Shown: positions 53,940 through 64,000 of the stretch, one piece after another
How positions within the stretch are numbered: position 1 is the first letter of the stretch
Layout of the letters: each line of letters begins with the position of its first letter
From: Calliopum simillimum
Lineage: Eukaryota; Arthropoda; Insecta; Diptera; Lauxaniidae
DNA length: 64,000 nucleotides
Assembly (NCBI GenBank): GCA_951812925.1
Contig: OX638371.1
Coordinates: 80,609,697 to 80,673,696 of the forward strand
Reading direction: 5' to 3'
Notes under the pieces: model-generated
What the model was told of the DNA's origin: nothing
Database searches by the model: none
The model's input: only the letters and a program-made list of their open reading frames with translations
Program-made: the position numbers and the translations under genes

Positions 53940-54310
53940 ACAAACTATGACCAATACCATTGCAGTCTTGGTCCTGATGTTGAATATTGAGTCTTGGTGT
54001 CGATACTAGTCTTGGTCGTGAAAAAATTTCTATAGATTGTTGTGTATTCAAAATTTCTAAACCTTATTTTTGCAAAGCAGTTGGGTTTTTAAGATGCATA
54101 ATTTAGGATTGAGAGATGATTTAAACATAAAAGCGGAGTGACACGACTATTAACTATAAATTACCAAGACTTTGATGATCATCGTGACCAAAACCAAGAC
54201 CATAACAGTCTTGATCTTCACCGTGAAACTATATCAGCGTCTTAGTCACGAAAAATTACCAAAACTAACCCAAGACCAAGACTAAAGACCAAGACAAATT
54301 TTGCTCATCC
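53940..54310. repeat. Reiterated CAAGACC/GTCTTGG low-complexity segment
   Basis: Short GTCTTGGTC motifs on the left (53970-54020) and CCAAGACCAAGAC motifs on the right (54200-54300) face each other. They form a loose inverted, low-complexity structure. No gene is supported. Confidence 0.5.
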
Positions 54311-54389
54311 TTACTTCGACCAGATTTGTGCCATTGTAATACCCCAAACATAAGAATACTCCCACATGAAGCAGGAAAGTAGAGGAAAT

Positions 54390-54475
54390 TAAAGTTTGGA
54401 TCATATTCGATGGACACGATTCAAATTGGTCCTATGCATCCCCTAGGAGTTAGAGGATCATGTTCACTTACATAC
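54390..54475 (+). pseudogene. RTE 3' end fragment, third copy
   Basis: 'TTGGTCCTATGCATCCCCTA' and 'GGAGTTAGAGGATCATGTTC' match the end of the RTE frame and 3' UTR at 40280-40310. The upstream coding is too decayed to translate. Confidence 0.55.
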
Positions 54476-55505
54476 CACTAACTTGAAATTCTTTTTCCTA
54501 TAATTCTCTTTGTTATAAAAGTTGTAACTTTCATTACAAGTGCGATATAAATAACCTAAGGGAATTAACGCTACTCTGTAAAGCCATTTTTCTCATTTGT
54601 CTTTTGTCTACCCAGCGGCCGTTTGTTGTGCTTTAGCAATTTTTAATGGCTTACTTGTCCGGCTCGGTTGTTTTCCCCATTGCTGCGCCGACAACACTTA
54701 ATAAAGTTGAATCTTTTGCTTTTCAATAATAAATTATATAAAAAACCATAAATTTTCTCTTCCTCTGTAAACATTAATGGATACAAAATGTTACCCCCTC
54801 GCTGTTTTTCCAGCTTAACTCTTGTGCGAAGCATCCAACATTTGCCGTGCTGCTGCTGCTGCTCAATTTTACGCATCACGCTAATGACCAACAGCCAGCA
54901 AGCACGCAGCAGATACTCAGTCGAGCGAGCGCTTAAGTTTCGTTGTTTAAGCTCAATATTTTGTCATTGACTCCATATTCTGTCGTTTAGTGCATTTAAG
55001 CATTTAATGCGGCATGTGACCCCAACCACTGAATTACGATACTTTTGGGGGAGAAGTGGCTTTTTGTGTTTTTCGGATGTAACCCTGCCAACTTTTGAAA
55101 ATGCACGCAAGCACGCACGGTGGTAGTGGTGTTACCGTAGTGTTTTCGTTGTTGTGTCAATTGGCTGCTACCGCATTAATCCCTCACAATGACTTTGGTG
55201 TATATGGATTTTATAATAATTATTGTCACAGAAGATCCCCAATAATCATTGCGGTGGATTTTCATCGTGCAGATGAATTTATTTTTGTTGATGTGCACTG
55301 AAAGAAAAGTTGTTTTATAACTAAATTTTGTTCATTCTGAATTTTCTAAAATTAGTAAAAACGCTCCGTGGCCTAGTTTTTATATCTTTTAAAATATTTT
55401 TTTTTTTGTTGGCAAGAAGACAATACTATCTTTCAATACAAAACCAAGATGACAACTTCAACGGTTTAGGAGTTATGAAAGACTAAAACGATGTGTTATT
55501 TATGG
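54476..55505. other. No gene recognised; short CTG run
   Basis: CTGCTGCTGCTGCTC at about 54850. Opposed frames at 54643-54970 and the ATG frame 55095-55301 have no recognisable domain; I do not call them genes. Confidence 0.4.
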
Positions 55506-55507
55506 GC

Positions 55508-55925
55508 ATATCCGAAAATAATCTCATCTTATATGACCCAGTTTTTAAGCAAACATTTTTTTTTCATGTTCATTAACCAAATGTGGTGGAATCTATTCCT
55601 AGACGTATAAAATTAAATTCCCAATAGGTGAACAAAAAAATTTCGACCCGAGAAGATGTCGGTAGGTCGTTTTATCTAAAAATTTTGAGAAAATCGAGAT
55701 TTCCAATAATATACGGGAGAGCACATATTTCAGAAGTAATAGATTTGTTACGGGCACCTTTCCAAATATTCTGGAGTAAAATTCAGAAAAATCGTATGTG
55801 TGTCGTTGCGACAGAATGGGTTAAAATTTCTAAATCGCTCTCTACGCCCACATAAGAGATCCTAAAATTCTGAAAAAATTCAAGCAAATTCCTTGACGAA
55901 AAATAAATTGACTTTGTTTATGCTG
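55508..55925 (-). repeat. 'AACCCATTCTGTCGCC' repeat family, copy 2
   Basis: The complement of this segment aligns with 28840-28960 plus 29174-29490. It contains 'AATATACGGGAGAGCACATA', 'GCGACAGAATGGGTTAA' and 'TCAAGCAAATTCCTTGACGA'. It lacks the internal duplication seen in copy 1. Confidence 0.7.
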
Positions 55926-55974
55926 TTCTTTTAATTAAAGCCCCCCATGTCGAGGAAAAACCGAATTTTAAAAT

Positions 55975-56590
55975 TTTGCTTATACCACCCCCTCTTGTCC
56001 GAATTCACTCAGTTGTTGCACCGAGCTTGCATTTATAGTCCTTAGTGTCTGAGTGATATTTTTATTTATTTATTCATATTCAAAAAACGTTTTCAGTATA
56101 GCGTTTTGCTCATATGGGAGATGCCACGCCCTCTTGTCCGATTTTATCCATTTTTTGCTCAGAGTTTGTATTTATAGTTCTTAATGTCTAAATAAAATTA
56201 AGTTCGATTATCTCAAAACACGTTTTCAATATAGCGTTTGGAAGCTTTTGCTTATATGGGAGGTGCCACGCCCTCTTGTCCGAATTCTCCCAGTGTTTTT
56301 TCAGAGCTTGCGCTTACAATTCGTAGTATTTATGTGTACTTCCGTTGCGCTATCCTAAAGATGCATTTGAAATATATTTTTTGTATGGGCGGTAGGCGTG
56401 TCCGTTGACCAATTTCGCTCATTCTCAATCCCACAAGCAAACTTTGACTACGGAGGCAGTGTACCAGATTACATTGAATTTTCTTGCTCAGTTTTCCCAG
56501 AAAATGTATTTCCACGCACACCCAGCCGGCCAGCCAGACATACGCACATGACATCGACTCAGGAAGTGATGGTGATCAATGTGGCCGCTT
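55975..56590 (+). mobile_element. DINE-1-like element, copy D (both ends truncated)
   Basis: It has central units with 'GAGGTGCCACGCCCTCTTGT' (56260), the 'TGTATGGGCGGTAGGCGTGT' unit, a short CCAG-type tract (56520-56540), then 'ACATCGACTCAGGAAGTGAT'. It stops near 56580, so the terminal hairpin is absent. The left start sequence is also missing. Confidence 0.65.
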
Positions 56591-59100
56591 GCAGTTCCCC
56601 AAATTTTCGCATTTAACGTTACTTATGTGCGATTTTCATATACAATAATTTGATTTTGCTTTGGCCCGTCAGGTCAAGTGATTTTCATATAATGGCGTTA
56701 GCGTATGGGGTCGGGGTATGTTTTAAATCGTAAGTGCTAAACTGTTAGAGATAACATTTTGGTTTTGGATTCATACGAAAGATAGTTTTGCCGTCCTTCC
56801 ACGAAAAATATTTTAGAGGCTCTATTTTTTAAAAGCTCTTTGCAAACTACTCGTACTAGTTTCTGATCTGTATTCGCCGCTAAGGCTTGATTGTTCGCGC
56901 TAAAAACAATGCGATTCGTCCATGTTGCTTGTCTTAAGATTTTTTTTCAAGTGTAATTAATGTTGCTCCAGTAGCTTGTTAATAGAGTGGGGGTGTTTTG
57001 TAAGTAAATTTGTGGTAATTAAAATGGGAGGATTGAAAGCCGCAGCTGGTGTTAATTGTCGCAATTAAGCGGTGAGGTGCATTTAAGCGGTAAAGTTCAG
57101 CAAACATAAACTTTGTTATTACGATTTAGGGCTATGCCTAATGATTGATGATGCTATTAAATTATATAAAATTTTCATCAATTAAGATAATCATGTTTTT
57201 GGTATAAGATAATTCCAAGATGTTATGCTTTCCCTGAGAATGAATGTAAAATGAAAAGTAAAACGAAAATGTTCAATTCTGAAGCGCTTATGAGTGCGAA
57301 AGGCAATTCAAAAACTCAACAAATTATAAAAGGTAGAAAATCTACCGAAAACTAAATGCTTTGGATGTAAAGGACAAATTTAAATTTTAGTACAGTTACT
57401 AAAAATTACAATTTTTCGAAGAATTTCTTTGCATCTGATATGCATATGTATTTTTGTAAATATTTATCTTGCAGTTTTATGCTACTTTAAATTTCAAAAT
57501 TCAGTACACCAAAATTCAATTCAAGTATATACCTACATACTGATGTGCTTCTATTCAATTTTGATAAAATTTTCCTCCTCAAAGTTTTGTGAAAATGAAT
57601 TTCAAATAAGAAATGACGAAAATTGCATATTCATGTTAAATTTCACTTTAAAGTGCATTCTATAAACGTGTGCACGCACACTTACACGTACCGCATCTAC
57701 CTCCCAACACCCATACATAAACCAAAAATTTAATTTCTCGAAAATTAAAAAAGTTTTGTGTTTTACCTAAAGCTTTTGCGCTTGCATTCATTAAATACCT
57801 TTTGCAATTACTTTAACTTTTGATTAAATCGTTAATAATTTACATAATTATTGCATAGTTTCGGGCGCTTAACAAAGATGTAATTTTTTTCTTTCTTTTC
57901 GATATAAAGTCTTTACCTATATGCTTCATTAATTTGCTTGCGTCTTTATTTGTGTATCCCTCTTTCTCTTCATCCACTTTATTTTGCATATTAATTTATC
58001 ATTTTTTCTTGTTCTTGTTTGGCAAATGACAATTTTCTTGTCATGCCAAGCGTCAGATATCCACACACACACAGAAGACACCTCACACGCACTACAAATG
58101 TGTGTGCACACAAGCGTATGTTATTTTCACCATGATTGAACTATTATAAATATTCCCATGCATATTAATACATAAACATTAATATAAGTTGTTGTTAACA
58201 CATACATTTATACAAATATTAAGAATGTGTAATTTATATGCATGTGTGTGCTTGCGTGGGAAATTTTACGCGTGATTTGCAAATGCATTAACTTAAGTGC
58301 TTCACGAAATACAGATAGAATTAGGTTATATTTGTACACTTAGTACCTTTCCATTGTTGACACTTCGCACCGCAAATATTATTTATTATTTATTTTCCAA
58401 TTGACTGCAGGTATGTACTTTCCATTCCACTTTATAAGTGAATGGTCTTTTGCCTGCGGTAATTGGAAATTATTCAAATCAGTTAATAGATAGATTTAAA
58501 CGCTTCATATATTATGTTTTTAGAAAACCCAAGGAAATGGCCACCTAAGCGCAAAAATCCTATCTCCTCACAAAAGCAATGCACTTTACTTCAAATCTGG
58601 ACTTCACTTAATATAGATATAGGTGTTTCTTCGAAAAATATACCATTCAATGTCTTTAGGTTTAAAACCACGTTTAAGGTTTAAACTTGATATTTTAACT
58701 ATTTAATATACAAACACTTAACAGCAGTGTCCATATCACGGCTCGTTTTAACTTGGTTTTACTTCGATGTCGGCAGACTCCAAGTTTTTTGATGCAAAGT
58801 TATTCACTGGGGTCCAAATAAACAGAAAAAGTTTTTTTTTTAAATCGCTCATGGAGCTAATGGATTTTCACTGTAGAATTTCTGATCTGGATATGTATCA
58901 AAAAGAAAAATTTGACAAAAATTAACTGACGAACTGAGTTATTTTTCTGTTTATTTGCAGATTAAATAATGGTATTTTTGAAGATTCTACCCGATCGCGT
59001 TAGCGAGATAGTGCATTTTTAACAATTTTTTTTTAAATTTTTTTGTTAAAAAAAAAAAAAAATAAATAAATAAATTTTTGCGTTTTTTCAAAAAATCCGC
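56591..59100. other. No gene recognised
   Basis: 2.5 kb of AT-rich DNA. (CA)n lies near 58062-58072 and an A-run with AAATAAATAAAT at 59048-59075. The small frames on both strands show no domain. Confidence 0.45.
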
Positions 59101-59109
59101 AACAAAAGA

Positions 59110-59840
59110 AAACAAGAAAAAAATATTTTCAATGTGAATTTCGATGCTGAATCCGAATCTGGCCTCAGAATTGCTATATTTCGTTTTGTTTTTGAGAAAT
59201 TTTAATCTAAACGTTTTGTTTTCGAGATTTTTGAGGTTATATAAAAGAACAATGAAATCCTTAGCCACAAAAAACTTTTTTGACCAATTCAGGGTCGCTG
59301 ATCTGGCAACCGTTTTTTGCTATTTGGCCTGAGATCCGAGTTGTCCTTGGTTTAAAGTGCAGAAAACGCTATTTTCAGACATATGGCGTACATCCAGGAA
59401 GTAGTGTAGTTTCTTTTGCTAGCGGCATTGAATAACCCTGGTCTTCCTCTCTAAATGATATCTTTAACTTTTCCAATTGGATCATCACTTTCCGAGATAT
59501 CATCCAGTAAAGTAAAAGTATAAAAATTTAAAAAGTCGGTGCGTTGAACATGTTTAAAATGTGAAAGAAATTTTAATTTCGTTAAATCTAGTAAGGTACT
59601 TGAAAGTCCTAATCTTTGTCTTTAAAACCTAATTTAAATTGTGTTGATATCTTTTTTTTTCCTCAGAGATATCCTTATCTAAAAACTCTAAAAACTGTGG
59701 AAAACCCGTTTTTTTCAATATTTCGGTCTACGATATCTCTTAGAAACATGAAGATATCAACATAATTTAAATAAGATTTTCAAGAAACAAAAAAAAAAAA
59801 AAAATATTAGGGCTTTTAAGTATTAAGTATGCGTTACTCA
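59110..59840. repeat. Hairpin repeat family, copy at 59 kb
   Basis: The segment 59140-59240 carries GCTGAATCCGAATCTGGCCT and CAGAATTGC. Positions 59285-59415 match 17995-18125 in reverse, and 59530-59830 match 40625-40925 in reverse. The last part folds on itself: 'TACTTGAAAGTCCTAATCTT' faces 'ATTAGGGCTTTTAAGTATTA'. Confidence 0.7.
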
Positions 59841-59989
59841 AAGAATTTGTTTGTCCTTTAATGGTGCAAAAACTATCAAAACGATTTTAATGGAATTTTT
59901 ACAGTGTTTTAATATCGATCAGGGAAAGGTTTACGTGTGGAAAAATGGTCGATGTCATGCCTCCACGGGCGTAACCACGTTCGCCAAAA

Positions 59990-60265
59990 ACATAATTCAT
60001 AATATCTCTAAAACTATTTGACGCAGATAAATGAGATTTCATAGGACACATAACCCCCCCTCATAAAAAAATTTGCCATGCCTCAGAAACTATTTTAAAC
60101 AGATGAATGAGATTTGATATTGATGTAAAGGACATCGAGACACATACAATTCACTGGAATAGTGGGCGGTACCACGCCCTTAAAAAACTGAATTTGTCAT
60201 ACCTCTGATACTATTTGAAGTATTCGAATGAGATTTGGTACAAATGTAAAGGTCTTATTAACTTC
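59990..60265. repeat. Two to three diverged 'AAACTATTTGACGCAGATGA' units
   Basis: Phrases of the form 'TCATACCTCTGATACTATTTG' and 'AATGAGATTTG' recur about every 100 bp, with a 'GGTACCACGCCC' block at about 60168. The same phrases make up the interior and inner hairpin at 36.3-36.6 kb. Confidence 0.55.
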
Positions 60266-60338
60266 TGATATATCAAGGATTTTTCAATAAAAGCATATTT
60301 TCTGGTTTATTAAAATACGAAAATTTTATTTTTAACTA

Positions 60339-61623
60339 AGGACTGACCCAAAAAAATTTTATACTTTTATTGCTTAAGATTATGATTTGCCTGATGATCG
60401 TGCAGGTCGAAATATGGGTGCTATTTTTTCTATATGACGATTACAAAAATATATAACACTTTGTAAACGATTTTCAAACGATAAAGATGTCTAGCAATCA
60501 AGAAAAAAAGCGCAAACTCATTTTGTACACTTACCTGCAAAAACAAGAATTAAAATATTCAGCCATTGCTAAAAAAACAGGTGCATCAAAAATTATTGTC
60601 CAAAGGGTTCTTTCGAATTATAGAAAGGGTCAACTTATTACGCGGAAAGAGGGTTCAGGTTGAAAAGCCAGTATAGACCCACAGTTGGTGAAAAAGTTGA
60701 AGCGCCTTTTTAAGCAGAGTCCTAACACTTCAGAACGAGATATGGCTGCCAGAGCAGGAACCTCAAAATCTTCTATAAACAGACTAAAGAAAAAACTTAA
60801 GCTAAAGACCTACAGAGTTCAAAAAGTACCAGACCGTTCCCATGAAAAGCAGTTAAAGGCTCAAAAGCGAGCTCGAAAGTTATATGTCGATTACCTGACT
60901 AAATTTGACTGCTGCATAATGGACGATGAAACATACGTAAAGGCAGATTTTAAACAGCTACCAGGACACGAATTTTATACCTGTTTGGAGAAGAGGCAGG
61001 TACAGAGCAAATTTAAAGAGAAGAAAATTACAAAATTTCCCAAGCAGTATATGGTTTGGCAGGCCATATGCACTTGCGGTCTGAGAAGCAGTTTTTTTTG
61101 TAACACAGGGCACAATTAACTCGAAAATTTATATTGATGAATGCCTTCAAAAACGTCTTTTGCCAATTATTCGTGAGCACGGGGGTACTTTAATGTTCTG
61201 GCCTGATTTAGCAACCTCTCACTACTCTAGAGCCACCATAGAATGGTACAATAGCAATAATGAACATTTTGTACCCAAAAATGCGAATCCACTTAACTGC
61301 CCAGAGCTTCGACCTATTGAGAGATATTGGGCTCTAATGAAATCAGATCTTCGGGAGAGTAAAAGTACTGCAAAAAATTTAAAAGATTTCAAAAATAAAT
61401 GGCGAAGGTCGTACGGTACTGTCGACGAAACAACTGTACAAAACTTAATGAAGGGTCTTAAGAAAAAAGTAAAATATTTTTATATGAAATAAATATTTGT
61501 TAATAGGTTATTTATGTTCGTTATTCTACTCATTAATAAATAAAAAACCAATATTTAAAAAAAATTCATTACGTATTTTTTATTGATGAAAAACAAAGTA
61601 TCAAATTTTTTTGGGGCAGTTCT
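60339..61623 (+). mobile_element. ITmD37E-type element, copy 3 (distinct, best preserved)
   Basis: The terminal repeats of about 29 bp begin AGGACTGACCCAAAAAAATT (left) and AGAACTGCCCCAAAAAAATT (complement of the right end), each running into T(T/G)ATACTTT. TA flanks at 60337-60338 and 61624-61625. The length is 1285 bp. The terminal sequence differs from copies 1 and 2, so this is a separate lineage of the same group. Confidence 0.9.
60487..61492 (+). pseudogene. DD37E transposase, nearly intact (one stop, one slip)
   Basis: ATG 60487 opens MSSNQEKKRKLILYTYLQKQ, with helix-turn-helix YSAIAKKTGASKIIVQRVLS, then KEGSG and a TGA at 60661-60663 (codon 59). The same frame continues KASIDPQLVKKLKRLFKQSP, NTSERDMAARAGTSKSSINR (a second HTH), the first catalytic block CCIMDDETYVKADF, and MVWQAICTCGLRSS. 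A single extra T in the T8 run at 61092-61099 shifts the frame. Coding then continues VTQGTINSKIYIDECLQKRL, LMFWPDLATSHYSRA, PELRPIERYWALMKSDLRES and so on to TAA 61490-61492. The span is about 334 codons, the usual Tc1/mariner size. Asp-to-Glu spacing is 37 and all catalytic residues are present. Confidence 0.92.
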
Positions 61624-61625
61624 TA

Positions 61626-62980
61626 CATATTTTTTGAAATTTTTCTTTGAATTTATGTATGCGAAAAACCTTTGCATGGAATTTCCTCATCTGTGTAAAC
61701 ATACATACACACGTACTTATAAACCCACATCAATGGAAAACTTTGTCACACTGCCACACAACTAATGATGTTTCCAAACTTTTATATTGGGCTACACTTA
61801 CGGTTTGTTATCTGTTTGCCATTCTGTTGCCACTAAAAATTTTCCCTTGAATTTTTGAGATTTTTGCTAAAAATTCCCTACTTCAAAAAAAAAAAAAAAA
61901 AAATGAGTGTTGTGAGTGGGGGAAAACTTGTGCAAATATCATTTTGGAAAAAGTTTTCAATAACTTTTTGATTGCTGCTATATTGAATTGATCACTTTTT
62001 TTTTTCTTCCTTCTTTCTTGGCATGTGTCCTTAATTTATATGAATTTTGTTTGCTCTCGCCTATGTACGGGCATTTTTGATTAAATTTCTGTAATTTTGA
62101 AGTAAAAATCTACATTATTCATGTGTTTATCGAAAGCTTGAAAGTATTTTGTGGGCTGGTAAGTTCCTTAACCCACTTTTTCAAAGTTTTACCTTAAAGT
62201 TCACGAGAAATTGAATTTTTCTATTCATCTTTATTTATTCGTTAAAAAAGGTTTTATTTACCAACTTAATTCAGTTACATAGGTAAGGTTAGTAAGCTCA
62301 AAAAATATTGTCTGTCAATAAAAACACCAAAAATACAATTATTGCATGCATCTTTTTATGTTTTTTAAATATGAAATTCATTTTTATTTGTTTTTCTCTG
62401 TTATGATTTTATTTCATTTCTTATAAATTTCCACTCGATTCATTCTACAATGGTAATGGCTGAAAAAGCAGACACTTTTTTTTTATCTTTTATTGATTGT
62501 TGTTTTGTTTTTTTTATTGTTGTAATTTTGTTGTTGCTGCCAATATACGATAAGTTCAGATGTGTGCCACACAATATTTACACTATTCACTTTCAATCGC
62601 TCTCCAGATACGATGCAGCTACATATTTGATTTACGATATAATGTTTACATTCATTTTCGTTGGTGTTTGTTGGTTTTGAAATTGGTGGCGGCAGGGCAA
62701 CAATAGCAACACCTAAAGCTTTTTTTTTCTTCTGTCTATTAATAGAACCGTTGTACAGTGGTTCAAAATCACACTACTAGAAAGCTTGGCAGCAATTCTT
62801 TGTTGAAATGCAGAAAAAAAGGTGTGGAAAGTTAAGGCAAATATACAAATTATATATGTATATTAGTGCCAGTTCGGGGGTCGATCTGACCATGTCGCCT
62901 GTCTGCCAAACTATCCGTGAAAATCACAAATCAATCAAGTTAGTTCAAGGGAATTAAAATGTGATAGCGATCTCTGAAAT
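61626..62980. other. No gene recognised
   Basis: AT-rich DNA with an A-run at 61886-61903 and T-runs at 61998-62005 and 62478-62485. The frames at 61583-61850 and 62450-62680 have no domain I recognise. Confidence 0.45.
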
Positions 62981-62984
62981 CAAA

Positions 62985-63235
62985 AGCGGTAGGAAATAAC
63001 ACCCAAATTATTTTCATATAAATTTGGCTGATAATCATTTGAAAATAACGCCCAAAATTAAAGCTTTATTTCATTAAAAAAAAAAAAAAAAACAAATTAC
63101 GCTCAAAAATGAAATAAAATAAATAACGCCCAATTATTGAAATTAAATATAGCCCACACAATATGATATAACGCCGAAAAACAAAATAACGGCCAAATTA
63201 TTTTCATACAAATTTGGTTGAGGGCGTGGTTCCTA
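62985..63235. repeat. 'AACGCCC' dispersed repeat, copy 2
   Basis: It carries 'AATAACGCCCAATTATTGAA', 'AAATAACGCCCAAAATTAAA' and two copies of 'AAATTATTTTCATA(T/C)AAATT' (about 63006 and 63195). The first phrase is shared exactly with copy 1 near 2482. Confidence 0.6.
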
Positions 63236-63767
63236 CAATACAAGTAATAGATTTGGTTCAAATGCCACAAAAATTATTTTAAAAATTATTTTTGATGACT
63301 ACATATCATCGAGTTATTTTATTACGGCCTTAATGCTTTCAGTTTAACAATGACTTCTTCTAAAGTTCATAAAATATTTTTTTTATTTGTATGACTGCTT
63401 AATTTATAGAACTTAGCTTAGTTTGAAGTTAGTTGGTTTTGTCAATAGTCCGAATACATAAATTCTTTTGTTTTTGACAAAACAAATCCTTTTGAAATAT
63501 ATCTTTGAGTAACTTTTTAAAAAGACGCGTACGAATGAAATGTCCAACGTGCAGGACTTGCATACACACGAGAACTAAATTAGTACCAATAAATCCCGTT
63601 TTCACTATCAAAGGTGGCACCGAAGATGACTTAACCTAATTTCGAAATGATAAATACATGATATTCTTGCGAATCATGGACCCTCACGAGCACATTGACG
63701 AAACGAATACAAACTTTATACTGCTGGAGTAGAATATTAAGCATTTGGTGGCTACGCACGATCTAGT
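63236..63767. other. No gene recognised
   Basis: The minus frame at 63429-63620 is not recognised. No transposon ends were seen. Confidence 0.4.
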
Positions 63768-64000
63768 ATGAATGAATGAATGAATGAATGAATGAATGAA
63801 TGAATGAATGAATGAATGAATGAATGAATGAATGAATGAATGAATGAATGAATGAATGAATGAATGAATGAATGAATGAATGAATGAATGAATGAATGAA
63901 TGAATGAATGAATGAATGAATGAATGAATGAATGAATTAATGAATAAATGAATTAATGAATTAATGAATAAATGAATTAATGAATTAATGAATTATTGAA
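63768..64000. repeat. (ATGA)n tetranucleotide microsatellite reaching the window end
   Basis: Perfect (ATGA)n runs from 63768 to about 63936. It then degrades into variants of AATTAATGAATAAATG to 64000, so the array continues beyond the window. Confidence 0.98.

Noticed and set aside
55095..55301. 68-codon ATG frame with a hydrophobic start that could look like a signal peptide
   Set aside because: No conservation, promoter or downstream exon could be supported from the sequence alone.
1..64000. A bacterial-type operon or defence system
   Set aside because: There are no gene clusters, Shine-Dalgarno spacing or bacterial families. Base composition, microsatellites, transposon classes and lack of long frames are those of an insect genome.

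Overview
The window looks like eukaryotic, AT-rich, non-coding DNA from a higher fly (Diptera, Brachycera). The main reason is a repeat family at four places that matches the layout I know for Drosophila INE-1/DINE-1 elements: a short-tandem-repeat tract, then an 'ACATGGCTAT..CGACTCA' block, 'GATCAAGAATATATATACTT', and a terminal hairpin. The transposon mixture (rosa-like DD41D and DD34D mariners, DD37E Tc1/mariner, piggyBac, hAT, RTE and an RNase-H-type non-LTR tail) fits the same group. A tephritid fruit fly is plausible (rosa was named from Ceratitis rosa), but genus is inference. I see no host protein-coding gene, rRNA or convincing functional tRNA. Nearly all open frames are short, many start at non-ATG codons, and most are chance frames or antisense shadows of transposons. 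The window could be intergenic or inside a very large intron. Layout by region. 0-10 kb: a non-autonomous hAT-like element (530-2321) carrying a 202-bp higher-order tandem array; a non-LTR 3' end (about 4.95-5.29 kb); a dead mariner (5.4-6.1 kb); a full-length rosa-like DD41D mariner with terminal repeats and three coding lesions (7970-9248); a pogo-like 3' fragment (minus strand). 10-20 kb: a mariner split by a TA-flanked element with 23-bp perfect terminal inverted repeats (10019-10899); a 2-kb inverted repeat (12555-14570) with a DINE-1-like copy in its loop; further hairpin repeats and microsatellites. 20-29 kb: a 12-bp minisatellite joined to the TTAA end of a deleted piggyBac; a DD37E transposon (22002-23179); a 978-bp terminal-inverted-repeat element; a minus-strand mariner; the longest DINE-1-like copy, with five 141-bp internal repeats. 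29-44 kb: RTE reverse-transcriptase fragments, a hAT MITE with a clear 8-bp duplication, hairpin elements, and two repeats containing tRNA-like sequence. 44-64 kb: a second DD37E copy (minus strand), a mariner (48893-51515) interrupted by a hAT-like element that is mostly a 956-bp palindrome, a further DINE-1-like copy, a nearly intact DD37E transposase with two lesions (60339-61623), and a long (ATGA)n array running off the end. These sequences do not form a pathway. They record layered invasion, nested insertion and decay. The points most worth follow-up are the nested palindrome at 50 kb, the satellite-bearing hAT element, the foldback with tRNA-like repeats at 42 kb, and the near-intact DD37E copy at 60-61 kb.
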